From NCBI RefSeq assembly GCF_024055895.1, contig NZ_JAMXLE010000001.1:186001-250000 (forward strand): a DNA stretch of 64,000 nt. Direction: 5' to 3'. How positions within the stretch are numbered: the first letter of the stretch is position 1; each line of letters begins with the position of its first letter. The translations under genes were made by a program, and so were the position numbers. The notes under the pieces are model-generated. The model worked only from the letters and a program-made list of their open reading frames with translations. It was not told where the DNA came from and did no database searches. Shown piece by piece: positions 45,598 to 54,658 of the stretch. Source of the stretch: Rhizobium sp. L1K21 (lineage in GTDB: Bacteria; Pseudomonadota; Alphaproteobacteria; Rhizobiales; Rhizobiaceae).

Positions 45598-46623
45598 ATG
45601 GCCAGAAATGCTCTGAAAACCCTTTTCCATCCGTTTGACGCCGAGGTTGTGCCAATGCCCGCTGCCGGACAACGGTTCATCTTTGTCGGTGCGGAAGCAG
45701 GCAATGCGCTGCCGGAGGGATTTGCCGCCGAACTAACCGGCATTCAGCCCTTCAGGCCGCTGTTTCGCGCGCTCGAACGGCAGAGCGGCATGGTTACGCG
45801 TCCGGATTTCGGGGCGGAGGATACCGGCTTCGATGGGGCTTTGATCCTGGTCGGCAAACACAAGGGTGAAAACGAGAACCGGATTGCGCAAGCCCTGGAG
45901 CGCACCACACCCGGCGCGCTGATCGTTGCGGCAGGTGGCAAGGAAGACGGTATCCAGGCTCTGCGCAAGCGGCTGTTCAAGCTGGGTTTGGACTGCGAGC
46001 ATATGCCGAAATTTCATGGTCAGGCGTTGTGGTTCCAGCGTCCGGAGGAGATCAATGCCCTGGTCGGATCGCTGAAAAGCGAGCCTGTATTGGCGGAGGG
46101 GCGCTTTGAGGCCGCAGCGGGTATGTTTTCACATGATCGGGCCGATCCCGGTTCGCAGCTTCTGGCCGAGCGGCTGCCGGAGGATTTCAACGGCAAGGCT
46201 GCCGATTTCGGAGCAGGCTGGGGTTATCTCTCCGTGATGCTTGCCGAGCGGGCACCGCGGGTCAAAATCATCGACCTTTACGAGGCGCATTATGGTGCTC
46301 TGGAGGCTGCAAAGAAGAATATGGCTACCCTTTGCCCGGATGTGACGGCGCATTTCCACTGGCACGATATTGCCGGTGAAGAGGTGAAGGTCAAATATGA
46401 CCTGATCATCATGAACCCGCCTTTTCATGAAGGGCATGCCACTGAACCCGGCCTTGGCCAGGCTTTCATCAAACGTGCCTCAGAATCGCTGGTCAGCAGT
46501 GGCGAGCTGCTGATGGTGGCCAATCGGGGGCTGCCTTATGAGGATGTGCTGGCTGCACATTTCCGTTCCAGCCACGAGGTTTGCCGCAACGCCCGCTTCA
46601 AGATTTTGAGCGCGCATAAGTAG
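45598..46623 (+). CDS. Class I methyltransferase, RsmC/RlmG-like
   Basis: A 341-residue protein with the two-domain layout of 16S rRNA guanine-N2 methyltransferases. A degenerate N-terminal domain precedes the SAM-binding domain (AADFGAGWGYLSVMLAE) with the catalytic tetrad NPPF in IIMNPPFHEG. The likely activity is methylation of a guanine in small-subunit rRNA. The start is ATG 45598 (MARNALKTLF); earlier in-frame ATGs lie in the pnp terminator region. Confidence 0.88.
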   Translation: MARNALKTLFHPFDAEVVPMPAAGQRFIFVGAEAGNALPEGFAAELTGIQPFRPLFRALERQSGMVTRPDFGAEDTGFDGALILVGKHKGENENRIAQALERTTPGALIVAAGGKEDGIQALRKRLFKLGLDCEHMPKFHGQALWFQRPEEINALVGSLKSEPVLAEGRFEAAAGMFSHDRADPGSQLLAERLPEDFNGKAADFGAGWGYLSVMLAERAPRVKIIDLYEAHYGALEAAKKNMATLCPDVTAHFHWHDIAGEEVKVKYDLIIMNPPFHEGHATEPGLGQAFIKRASESLVSSGELLMVANRGLPYEDVLAAHFRSSHEVCRNARFKILSAHK

Positions 46624-46722
46624 AATTGAACAGGCCAATTATACCAACTCGACATATTTCGCGTTGCGGTTTACCATCAAGCGTCAGTTTTCTGGCGGCG
46701 AGGGTGAAAATTGCCGGCGACC

Positions 46723-47730
46723 ATGACAGACAGATATACGGCTGCCGCGGGGATTGGGGCAGCGCTGGAGGACTATGCCGCAGGCTACGGCATTGACATA
46801 GTACCGCTGTGCCAATCGCTGGGCATGGACGTGAAAGTCTTTCATGACATCGTCGGCAGGATCAGCATTGATCGCTTTTGCCGCCTTCTTGAAATGTGTG
46901 CGGCGAAGGCCGGGGACGATGCTTTCGGCCTGAAATATTCCAATGTCTATCCTTTCGGCGCCACCGGGCCTTACGGCTATGGCTTGATGGTGGCACCCAA
47001 TGTGCGCGAATTTCTGCGGTTTCAGCAACGCCATATGGCCTATGTCTCCGAGACGAGCTATTGCCGCTTCGAAACGAATGAAGGTGGCGCAGTCTTTCAC
47101 TGGAGCTTTTCACCGATCATTTTGCAGCGGGACCAGTTTGTGGATCTCGGGGTTGCGCTTGTCGTTGGCGCGTTGAGGCGTCTGGCAGGTTCAGCGGTTG
47201 CGGCGATCGAGGTGGGCCTGGAACGGCCAAAACCACGCGATTTCGGGCCATTCAGAGAGTATATCACCCGCAATATCCACTTTGGACAGGACATGAACTG
47301 GTTGCGGGCACCGCGTGCATTGCTGGAGGTTGAAAATCCGCGTGCCGATGCCCGTCTTTTCGAGCTGATGGATATTCAGTGCCAAACGATGCATCCGAGC
47401 GTGACGGATGAAGATGAGCTCTTGAAGATGACCCGCGACTACGTGACGACGCGGCTGCGGGATGACCATGTGACGCTGGCTGAGGTGGCCGAATTCTTCA
47501 ATGTTTCCGAGCGCACGCTGCAGCGGCGCCTTTCGAGCCTTGGAACCTCGCTTAATGATATTCGCGACGATGTGCGGCGAGAGCTGGCAGGGAAATTTCT
47601 CACCGAAACAGCGTTGAGCGCCACCGATATCTGCTACAGGCTGGGATATTCCGCGCCCAGTGCTTTCACGCGCTCGTTTTATCGCTGGTATGGCCAGACG
47701 CCACGTGATTTCCGCAAAAAGGCTCGCTGA
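46723..47730 (+). CDS. AraC-family transcriptional regulator
   Basis: A 335-residue regulator. The N-terminal 200 residues match the arabinose-binding-like ligand domain of OruR/ArgR-type AraC proteins (VPLCQSLGMDVKVFHD, VHW-like FHWSFSPI). The C-terminal DNA-binding domain has two HTH motifs (VTLAEVAEFFNVSERTLQRRL and LSATDICYRLGYSAPSAFTR). ATG 46723 is shown; a TTG at 46711 has a better Shine-Dalgarno (GAGGG 7 bases upstream) and may be the real start. No divergent target gene is present. Confidence 0.92.
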   Translation: MTDRYTAAAGIGAALEDYAAGYGIDIVPLCQSLGMDVKVFHDIVGRISIDRFCRLLEMCAAKAGDDAFGLKYSNVYPFGATGPYGYGLMVAPNVREFLRFQQRHMAYVSETSYCRFETNEGGAVFHWSFSPIILQRDQFVDLGVALVVGALRRLAGSAVAAIEVGLERPKPRDFGPFREYITRNIHFGQDMNWLRAPRALLEVENPRADARLFELMDIQCQTMHPSVTDEDELLKMTRDYVTTRLRDDHVTLAEVAEFFNVSERTLQRRLSSLGTSLNDIRDDVRRELAGKFLTETALSATDICYRLGYSAPSAFTRSFYRWYGQTPRDFRKKAR

Positions 47731-48008
47731 AGGCTCAGAACGACCGGACATCATATCGATACTCTAACCGAAAGACAAAATCGCTCCGGTCATATGGGTT
47801 CTCATCATCGGTCTTTGATATGAGCATCGGTACATGTCTGCTTAATTTAGCATCAAATGATAAAAGAATGTCGCGCTGCGTTAAGGACAAGGCTGCGGAA
47901 TTTGGCTAAGAGGCCACGAAATGCTCGTGGGCGAATGAATTTTCGACAGCGATGCGCGGTGTTTCCAATAAAGGCCGATTGGCACGACTTTCGGCGACAG
48001 GTCGATTC

Positions 48009-48254
48009 ATGAATATGAATAATAATGCATTTCGGTCGGACGAGACCGGTGCTCCAGACGAACTGACGCGTTCGGAAGCGAAGTGTCTGGCGCTGGTGGC
48101 GGAAGGCGCGAGTGTGGACGCAATCAGCGTGGAACTGACGCTCACCCCCTCAGAGATCGAAGTGCTGCTTTTTTGCGCCCAGCAAAAGCTGAAGGCCGAT
48201 AACCTCCTGCAGGCAGTCAGCATCGCCCTTTCGAAGGGGATCATCTCATTTTGA
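48009..48254 (+). CDS. Stand-alone LuxR-type HTH protein
   Basis: About 81 residues consisting almost wholly of a GerE/LuxR DNA-binding domain (LTRSEAKCLALVAEGASVDA, then LTPSEIEVLLFCAQQKL). No receiver or ligand domain is present, and the recognition helix region is less basic than usual. I choose ATG 48009; the frame is open 19 codons further up. It may act as a small adaptor or regulator; targets are unknown. Confidence 0.75.
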   Translation: MNMNNNAFRSDETGAPDELTRSEAKCLALVAEGASVDAISVELTLTPSEIEVLLFCAQQKLKADNLLQAVSIALSKGIISF

Positions 48255-48344
48255 GTTTCGGCGTCAGCATTTAACAGATTGGATGCTGGGGGTTCCTTCC
48301 GTTCCCCGCGGCGGACAGCATTCTTCTGTTTAAACTGGCCGAGG

Positions 48345-48376
48345 TCTGGCGCGGTGCAAGCCGCGCCAGATTTTTT
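48345..48376 (+). terminator. Intrinsic terminator after the LuxR-type gene
   Basis: Stem TCTGGCGCGG (48345-48354) pairs with CCGCGCCAGA (48361-48370), followed by six T residues. It is oriented for the plus strand and lies just before the converging fabB stop. Confidence 0.85.
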
Positions 48377-48391
48377 ATGGGCATGCCTGGC

Positions 48392-49615
48392 TTATCCGTT
48401 ATAGCGTTGGAAAACCAGGGTAGCGTTGGTGCCACCGAAGCCGAACGAATTCGACAGAACCGTGTCGATCTTGGCGTTGTCGATGCGGCTGCGCACGATC
48501 GGAACGCCATCGAATTCGGGATCGAGTTCGGTGATGTGGGCGCTCTCGCCGATGAAGCCGGCTTGCATCATGAGAAGCCCGTAGATGGATTCCTGAACGC
48601 CGGCCGCACCCAGCGAATGGCCGGTGAGCGATTTGGTGGACTGGATATGCGGGATCTTGTCGCCGAACACTTCGCGGATGGCACCGATTTCCTTCGAATC
48701 GCCAACCGGTGTGGAAGTGCCGTGTGTGTTGATATAATCGACGTCGCCGGTGACGGTGGAAAGCGCCTGACGCATGCAGCGGATCGCGCCTTCGCCTGAT
48801 GGGGCCACCATGTCGTAACCGTCGGACGTTGCGCCATAGCCGGTGATTTCAGCATAGATCTTGGCACCGCGCGCCTTGGCATGTTCCAGCTCTTCGAGAA
48901 CCAGAACGCCGGCGCCGCCCGCGATGACGAAACCATCGCGTGATACGTCATAGGCGCGCGACGCGGTGGCGGGCGTGTCATTGTGCTTGGAGCTCATTGC
49001 GCCCATGGCGTCGAAGAGGTTGGACATGGTCCAATCGAGATCCTCGTGGCCGCCGGCAAACATCATGTCCTGCTTGCCCCACTGGATCATTTCAGCAGCA
49101 TTGCCGATGCAATGCGCCGACGTGGAGCAGGCCGACGAGATAGAATAGTTCACGCCATGGATCTTGAACCAGGTGGCAAGCGTGGCGGAGGCCGTCGAGG
49201 ACATGGCTTTCGGCACGGCAAACGGGCCAATGCGCTTGGGGCTGCCATTGTTGCGCGTGATGTCGGCTGCCTCGACCACCTGTTTGGTGGAGGGTCCGCC
49301 GGAGCCCATGATAATGCCGACGCGCTCTTTTTCTGCGTAGTCGCCTTCTTCCAGGCCCGCATCGGCGATTGCCTGTTTCATGGCCACGTGGTTCCAAGCG
49401 CCGCCCTGGGAGAGAAAGCGCATGGCGCGGCGATCGACCAGATCAGTCGGATCCAGGGTGGGGCGACCCCAAACCTGGCAGCGGAAACCGTGTTCGGCAA
49501 AATCCTCGGATGCGGTGATGCCGGATTTGGCGTTGCGCAGCGATTCGGTCACTTCATTGGCGTCGTTGCCGATGGAGGAGACAATGCCTAGGCCCGTAAC
49601 AACTACCCGTCTCAT
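48392..49615 (-). CDS. fabB: 3-oxoacyl-ACP synthase, FabB type
   Basis: A 407-residue condensing enzyme for chain elongation in fatty acid synthesis, needed for unsaturated fatty acids when paired with FabA. The Cys-His-His catalytic set is complete: Cys163 in SSACSTSAH, His in NTHGTSTP, His in TGHSLGAAG. The Gly-rich C-terminus is [10 protein letters not shown]. It follows fabA by 65 bases in the same operon. In Sinorhizobium a fabI gene follows fabB; here the operon ends and converges with the LuxR-type gene. Confidence 0.95.
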   Translation of the reverse strand: MRRVVVTGLGIVSSIGNDANEVTESLRNAKSGITASEDFAEHGFRCQVWGRPTLDPTDLVDRRAMRFLSQGGAWNHVAMKQAIADAGLEEGDYAEKERVGIIMGSGGPSTKQVVEAADITRNNGSPKRIGPFAVPKAMSSTASATLATWFKIHGVNYSISSACSTSAHCIGNAAEMIQWGKQDMMFAGGHEDLDWTMSNLFDAMGAMSSKHNDTPATASRAYDVSRDGFVIAGGAGVLVLEELEHAKARGAKIYAEITGYGATSDGYDMVAPSGEGAIRCMRQALSTVTGDVDYINTHGTSTPVGDSKEIGAIREVFGDKIPHIQSTKSLTGHSLGAAGVQESIYGLLMMQAGFIGESAHITELDPEFDGVPIVRSRIDNAKIDTVLSNSFGFGGTNATLVFQRYNG

Positions 49616-49680
49616 CATGAAAACCTTTGTCTAATTTTGAAAGTTTCAGCGGGCCTTTTATGTCAGGCCCGGCAGTCTTG

Positions 49681-50196
49681 TCAGGCGGTCTTTTCCTTGA
49701 AAAGACCCACGCGCAGATCAGCGGCGGTAAAAACCGTTTCGCCGTCGGCTTTCACCCAGCCGTCGGCAATGCCCAGAACCAAGCGGCCGCGCATGACGCG
49801 CTTGAAGTCGATGCCGAATTCCACAAGCTTGGTTGCCGGGGTGATCTGACCCGTGAACTTTACCTCACCGGTGGAAATGGCGCGGCCTTTGCCGGGTTCG
49901 CCCAGCCAGCCGAGATAAAAGCCGGTGAGCTGCCACAGCGCATCAAGGCCCAGGCAGCCCGGCATCACGGGATCGCCCTTGAAGTGGCAGGGGAAGAACC
50001 ACAGGTCCGGCGTGATATCGAACTCGGCACGGGCAAAACCCTTGCCATGCGGCCCGCCGGTTTCGGAAATTTCCGTGATCCGATGCAGCATGAGCATGGG
50101 CGGCAAAGGCAATTGCGCATTGCCCTGGCCAAACATTTCACCGCTGCCGCAGGTGAGAATTTCTTCGTACGTGTAGCTCGATTGCTGTGTGGCCAT
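49681..50196 (-). CDS. fabA: 3-hydroxydecanoyl-ACP dehydratase/isomerase
   Basis: A 171-residue hot-dog-fold enzyme that makes the cis double bond of unsaturated fatty acids. The active-site residues are the His in [15 protein letters not shown] and the Asp in [17 protein letters not shown] 50196 ([12 protein letters not shown]) is preferred to the ORF start six codons earlier. It is the first gene of fabA-fabB, divergent from irr. Confidence 0.97.
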   Translation of the reverse strand: MATQQSSYTYEEILTCGSGEMFGQGNAQLPLPPMLMLHRITEISETGGPHGKGFARAEFDITPDLWFFPCHFKGDPVMPGCLGLDALWQLTGFYLGWLGEPGKGRAISTGEVKFTGQITPATKLVEFGIDFKRVMRGRLVLGIADGWVKADGETVFTAADLRVGLFKEKTA

Positions 50197-50511
50197 GAAG
50201 TTTCCGTTCCCCAAAATGCAATTTTCTTCCGTTTTCGTTTAGAGCATTCGGCGCATGAATTGAAGTCTTTGCAGAACTTTAACAGGCAGTCTTGCTCGAA
50301 TCCGGCCGAATTGTCGGGGCTTCATAATCGAATGGATATTCAGCGGCCAGTGTTCATTTAGCGTATATAGGGGGAAATTTATCTTTTTCGAGGCAGGCGC
50401 GCGGCATTTTCGGTGGAAAACGGTTGAAACGGGCCATGCGGAACGTTATAGGTTAAACAATAGTTTGGCGGTCCAGTTTTGCATCCAGGCAGGACATCGA
50501 GTTAGGCGGAA
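50197..50511. promoter_or_regulatory. fabA-irr divergent promoter region
   Basis: A 315-base spacer. On the minus strand CTCGAA (50387-50392) and CTATAT (50365-50370), 16 bases apart, form a plausible rhizobial promoter for fabA with a leader of about 160 bases. I see no convincing iron-control (ICE) or RirA box and no coding frame. Confidence 0.4.
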
Positions 50512-50931
50512 ATGCACGAAAGCAGTTTGACAGACATTGAGTGTCGGTTACGTGAAGCGGGTTTGCGGCCGACGCGGCAGCGTGTTGCGCTTGCCGAGCT
50601 TCTCTATGCCAAGGGTGACCGTCATCTGACCGTGGAAGAACTGCATGCCGAAGCGCAGGCTGCCGATGTGCCGGTTTCGCTTGCAACCGTTTACAACACG
50701 CTGCACCAGTTCACCGATGCCGGGCTGCTTCGCGTTCTGGCAGTGGAAAGCTCCAAGACCTATTTCGATACCAATGTGTCTGACCATCACCACTTCTTCC
50801 TTGAAGGCAAGAACGAGGTGTTGGACATTCCCGTGAGCAATATTTCCATCGGCAATGTTCCGGAAGTGCCGGAAGGCATGGAAATCGCGCATGTGGACGT
50901 GGTGATCCGGCTGCGCCCCAAACGCCGCTGA
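50512..50931 (+). CDS. irr: Iron response regulator Irr (Fur family)
   Basis: A 139-residue Fur-family repressor. The winged helix (LREAGLRPTRQRVALAELLY, VSLATVYNTLHQFTDAGLL) precedes a dimerisation domain with the His92-His94 triplet in SDHHHFF that marks the haem-responsive Irr of rhizobia. The N-terminal Cys-Pro haem regulatory motif of Bradyrhizobium Irr is absent, as is usual in Rhizobiaceae. Under iron limitation it represses haem and iron-using pathways. It is divergent from fabA-fabB, a typical rhizobial arrangement. Confidence 0.95.
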   Translation: MHESSLTDIECRLREAGLRPTRQRVALAELLYAKGDRHLTVEELHAEAQAADVPVSLATVYNTLHQFTDAGLLRVLAVESSKTYFDTNVSDHHHFFLEGKNEVLDIPVSNISIGNVPEVPEGMEIAHVDVVIRLRPKRR

Positions 50932-50978
50932 TTGCGCGGCATCAATTTCTTTAACTTTCGCCCTTACTATGCTTCGGC

Positions 50979-51479
50979 ATGGTGTTCAGTCGCGTTTCAT
51001 CTTCCGTTTTCAAACTGCTTGCGTTGATTGTCTTGGCGCTTTCACCGCTTGCTGCGCCCGGCCAGTCTTTTGCAGACGAAGCGGGTGTGGACGGTGTGTG
51101 GCGTGCTGAACGGATGCGCTTTGGCAAACAGTGCAAGACCATGCATTTTGCGCCGGATTACCTCACTTTGATCGATTACAACAATGACAAGCGCATGGAT
51201 GTGGTGACAAATCCGGGTGCGGTGACCTGCGACGGGGTGGTGAACCCTGAATGCAGCATGCTCGGCTGCATGACACGATTTTACACACAGCTGAAGGATG
51301 GTTCATACCACCTGACGGCGGAAATGCAGCTTTACGATTGGCGCATGCGCCTGCGCTACGGCAACATGGTGTTTGTCATGACCATGCAGGGCGGCATGTG
51401 CAACCGCACCGCAATCGAGGTGTGTACGGTGGAATACCGGGTGCGCGAATTGCGGTTTGTGGAGCTGAAACGAGAATAG
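50979..51479 (+). CDS. Secreted protein of unknown function, cysteine-containing
   Basis: A 166-residue protein with a signal peptide (LLALIVLALSPLAAPGQSFA). The mature part has six cysteines (at FGKQCKT, VTCDG, PECSMLGCMT, GMCNRT, EVCTVE), probably disulphide-bonded in the periplasm. I recognise no named domain. It lies 47 bases behind irr on the same strand and could be co-transcribed with it. Confidence 0.72.
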   Translation: MVFSRVSSSVFKLLALIVLALSPLAAPGQSFADEAGVDGVWRAERMRFGKQCKTMHFAPDYLTLIDYNNDKRMDVVTNPGAVTCDGVVNPECSMLGCMTRFYTQLKDGSYHLTAEMQLYDWRMRLRYGNMVFVMTMQGGMCNRTAIEVCTVEYRVRELRFVELKRE

Positions 51480-51689
51480 CGTTTGGGCTGCGGAGTGTCA
51501 GCAAACGGTCTTTTCGCGCCACCTCTGGCAGTCCAGCGGTTTTCAGGTCGAGGTCTGCCGAGCCTGATCTGCACGAAAGATTTTACCAACAAGCTTAAGA
51601 TTAATCGTTAACACATGTTTATAACCCGGGTCCCGGAGCCTGCTATATAAAGTGGTCGTCAGAGCGGTTTTAACCACGAGGGTTCCGGA

Positions 51690-52757
51690 ATGGGTATGCG
51701 GCGGGATGGAAAGTCTCAGCGGTATGATGCGTTGGACGCGCTGCGCGGCGTTGCAGCCGTTGGCGTGCTTGCCACGCACAGCCTGCAGCTTCTACTGGCT
51801 GACGGTGTTTTGAACCACACGCCGTTTCGCATGCTGGCCAATGGCCGCAGCTTTGTGATTTTCTTCTTTGTGCTTAGCGGTTTCGTGCTTGCGACTTCTC
51901 TATGGAATGCGCCTCAGCGCAGTTCCTATCTCACTTACGTGTTGAGCCGTACTGCGCGTCTTTATCCGCCGTATCTCTTTGCCGGCATTGCAGGATTTCT
52001 TATCGCGGCGCTCTCGGGGCATGTGGGCTTGGATGCGCTTTTGCAATATGCTGCGGTCACCGGAACGGAGAGCGGGCGGGCGCTCAACAATCCCAGCTGG
52101 TCTCTGGTCTATGAGCTTCGCCTTTCCTTTCTCATGCCCATGATTTGTCTTGTGATTGTGCGCAACCTCAAGGTCGCCATCGCGCTTGCCGTGGTGCTCT
52201 TTGTGGCGGAGGAAATTGCGCTGATTGTTACCGGCATCGGGCAATATGCTTATGGGGGCGAAACAGTGCTCGAAGCGCTGATTACGACTGCGCATTTCGC
52301 CATCAGTTTCATAGTCGGCGCACTTCTGGCCTATGATTGGAAAAACGAAAAGCTGGTTTTCGTCACGGTTTCGCACCATCCCTTTGTCGCCGCCGGTGTA
52401 GCCTTTATCACCATGAGCCTGCTTCTCGATCAGCTCAGCATGGTCGGGTCGATCATGCTGATCGCGCTTGCGCTGACCTGGGCGCCGTTCAAGATCCTTC
52501 TTGCGCATCCCGTGCTGCAGTGGCTGGGCCGTGTTTCCTACAGCCTCTACCTGACCCATCTGCTTTTGCTGACACTGTTCGGGGTTCTGCTGAAGGATGC
52601 AGTCCCGGCCTATGTTCCGGTCGTCTTTGGGGTGCCCATGTGCTTTGCTGTCGCAGAGATTTTCTACAACAGCGTTGAAAAACCCTGCATCGCCCTGTCG
52701 CGCAAAGTCCGTTCAACAACAGGCAAAGCGCGCTCCCAACTGGCAGCCGCGCGTTAG
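51690..52757 (+). CDS. Acyltransferase-3 family membrane protein (OafA/YrhL-like)
   Basis: A 355-residue protein with about ten membrane helices. The family signature is at the start (RYDALDALRGVAAVGVLATH, with the reactive His near residue 30), and a second motif is RTARLYPPYLFAG. Such enzymes transfer acetyl or other acyl groups from the cytosol to surface sugars. GAGGG lies about 10 bases before ATG 51690. It converges with the acyl carrier protein gene of the dlt-like cassette, and the two may act on the same envelope polymer (inference). Confidence 0.9.
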   Translation: MGMRRDGKSQRYDALDALRGVAAVGVLATHSLQLLLADGVLNHTPFRMLANGRSFVIFFFVLSGFVLATSLWNAPQRSSYLTYVLSRTARLYPPYLFAGIAGFLIAALSGHVGLDALLQYAAVTGTESGRALNNPSWSLVYELRLSFLMPMICLVIVRNLKVAIALAVVLFVAEEIALIVTGIGQYAYGGETVLEALITTAHFAISFIVGALLAYDWKNEKLVFVTVSHHPFVAAGVAFITMSLLLDQLSMVGSIMLIALALTWAPFKILLAHPVLQWLGRVSYSLYLTHLLLLTLFGVLLKDAVPAYVPVVFGVPMCFAVAEIFYNSVEKPCIALSRKVRSTTGKARSQLAAAR

Positions 52758-52787
52758 GTCGCGGACCCATAAATGAGGCTGTTTTGG

Positions 52788-52883
52788 CGGTAAAATGACA
52801 AAAATATGCGAGGAAATGGTTGAAAAGCGGGCCTTGTGGCCCGGTTGAAACCATTGACGTTGCAGATTGCAGTCATTTTACCG
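52788..52883. repeat. Nested palindrome between convergent genes
   Basis: Three nested stems share one centre: CGGTAAAATGAC (52788-52799) with 52872-52883, AATGGTT (52815-52821) with 52849-52855, and CGGGCC-TTGT-GGCCCG (52828-52843). All three stems are perfect. No T-run follows on either strand, so it is not a standard terminator. Confidence 0.75.
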
Positions 52884-52928
52884 TCCTGCGGATAAGCCAA
52901 ATTTGATCAGCCACTGCGTTGCAACGCT

Positions 52929-53165
52929 TTATGCGACCAACCTTTGCAGGCTCGAGAGATTGTCGAGCTGGGAAATGTCGAAATCCGGGCTTGAGACGTC
53001 GACGCCAAATTCCGATTCCAGAAGCACGATCAATTCGGTCGCCGCAAGGGAATCGAGGCGGCCCGTTTCGAAAAGCGATTCCTGCGGATTGATCGGAGCA
53101 TGATCGTTTTTTGCGGCCAGCATTTCGGTGACGGCTGCCGTGATGCGTTCAGCGGAATTGCTCAT
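52929..53165 (-). CDS. Stand-alone acyl/aminoacyl carrier protein (DltC-like)
   Basis: A 78-residue carrier protein with the phosphopantetheine site Ser39 in GRLDSLAATEL and an acidic helix 2. It is distinct from the fatty-acid AcpP consensus (DSLD/DSLDTVE), closer to DltC and peptide-synthetase carriers. Its ATG overlaps the stop of the MBOAT gene (ATGA), so the three genes are translationally coupled. It probably carries the residue activated by the adenylation enzyme to the membrane acyltransferase. Confidence 0.88.
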   Translation of the reverse strand: MSNSAERITAAVTEMLAAKNDHAPINPQESLFETGRLDSLAATELIVLLESEFGVDVSSPDFDISQLDNLSSLQRLVA

Positions 53166-54658
53166 AGCGTTACTCCAAAAAGGTTCAGGACGAAGCCAAT
53201 GCGCTCGGACACCGGCAAGGTGGATGTGGGATCGCCGAAGACGGCGATCAGGCAGAAGAACAGTCCGACATTCAACCTCGGAAGCACCTCGTAGCGCAGA
53301 AAGCCGTCTGTGGGCTGCGGTTTGCGACCATACAGCTGCGATGCAATCAGGCCGGCAGACAAGGCAAGGCAGTAGATCAGGTATCCTTCAAACTGCTGAA
53401 GAAAGGCAACAGCGCCGCCTGTGAAGGCGAGATCGATGTTCTGCATGGCATGGAACAGGAAGTTGCCGGCACCGGCGGCGCAGAAGGTGGCGAAGGCCAG
53501 CCGCATCTTGGTGTTCCGTTTGAAATAGCGGAGGAAGGCCGGGTAGAAAAAGAAGTCGACCAGCAGTTCCTTGAAGTAGAAATAATAGCGGTTCCAGAAG
53601 TCTGCCAGGCTGCGCGCAGCGAGAGGGCGAACGGAGTTGCGCGGAATACCGTATCCGGTCATGCGGATGACCGAGACGACGAAATGGCCGAAGGCGCACA
53701 TGGTGAGAATGTGCAGGAAATAACTGTAGATCACCGCCGCCCAATCGCCCGCGAACGCTGCCAGCCCGGATTGGGCCTGTGCGATTACAGCTTCGTCCAG
53801 CGTTGAGATATGGACCACGGAATAGCCGATATAAGTGAGGGCGTGCTCAAGCCAATAGAGGATTGCACCCCAGCAGATCAGCTTGATCGCGCGCAGGCGT
53901 ACCTTGGCCAGGTCGGTTTCATCCGCCGCTTCGAACTTTGCCAGATAGGCAGCGCCCTTGCCAAAGGGGGTCCATGGTGCACCCCACATGGGCCGGAAGA
54001 GGCCGAGACGTTTCCAGTTTGGCGTCGGGTTTTTGACCTTCTGGTCGGCCATCGCATAGGCGAGATACCAGAAATAGGTCGCAAACACCCCGATGAAACT
54101 CCACAGGATGATCTGTCCCCTGGCGGGAAGCAGGTCTGTCATGGCGACTGCGACGAGAAACCAGAACAGGGCCATGAGGCACATGAGCGGCCGTTTGACG
54201 ACAGCCTTGTCTGCGAAGCGGGCCTGCGCGGCCAGCACAAGGGCCGCGAAAACAAAGAAAACAAGCCCGGTGAAAAGGCCGAACAGTTTCAAGTCTATGC
54301 CGATTGGCCCATAGCGTTCGGTGAGGGCTTGCGGCAGCGCGCGCAGGGCGGTTGTGCCAAAGGGGCTGAGGTAAAGATAGGCCAGAGCGCCGAGCAGCAG
54401 CACTTCCAGACGCCGCGTTGGAAATACGGTCAGGAGTGCGAGCGATCCTGCAATGACCAGCAGGCCGCCCATTTGCAACTGATAGGCAAAGAGGAATGCG
54501 ACGAAGGTGACATAAAGCAGCGCCTTGCCGGGCAGCGAAGTGGCAAAACGCACGACCGCGTCATTGCTGTCCATGTGCAGCCAAGCACGCCGCCAGGCCA
54601 GTATATGGCTGACCGGTGAACCGCCCGCGGGCCTTGTTTCGATGCCAATATCGGTCAT
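53162..54658 (-). CDS. MBOAT-family membrane acyltransferase (DltB-like)
   Basis: A 498-residue protein with about ten to twelve membrane helices. MBOAT marks are the SLADFWNRYYFYFKELLVD segment (about 350-368) and the conserved His403 in GNFLFHAMQN. It would take the residue from the carrier protein and transfer it across the inner membrane to an envelope acceptor. It overlaps the adenylation gene upstream and the carrier gene downstream by four bases each. The N-terminus is longer than in DltB. Confidence 0.85.
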   Translation of the reverse strand: MTDIGIETRPAGGSPVSHILAWRRAWLHMDSNDAVVRFATSLPGKALLYVTFVAFLFAYQLQMGGLLVIAGSLALLTVFPTRRLEVLLLGALAYLYLSPFGTTALRALPQALTERYGPIGIDLKLFGLFTGLVFFVFAALVLAAQARFADKAVVKRPLMCLMALFWFLVAVAMTDLLPARGQIILWSFIGVFATYFWYLAYAMADQKVKNPTPNWKRLGLFRPMWGAPWTPFGKGAAYLAKFEAADETDLAKVRLRAIKLICWGAILYWLEHALTYIGYSVVHISTLDEAVIAQAQSGLAAFAGDWAAVIYSYFLHILTMCAFGHFVVSVIRMTGYGIPRNSVRPLAARSLADFWNRYYFYFKELLVDFFFYPAFLRYFKRNTKMRLAFATFCAAGAGNFLFHAMQNIDLAFTGGAVAFLQQFEGYLIYCLALSAGLIASQLYGRKPQPTDGFLRYEVLPRLNVGLFFCLIAVFGDPTSTLPVSERIGFVLNLFGVTL

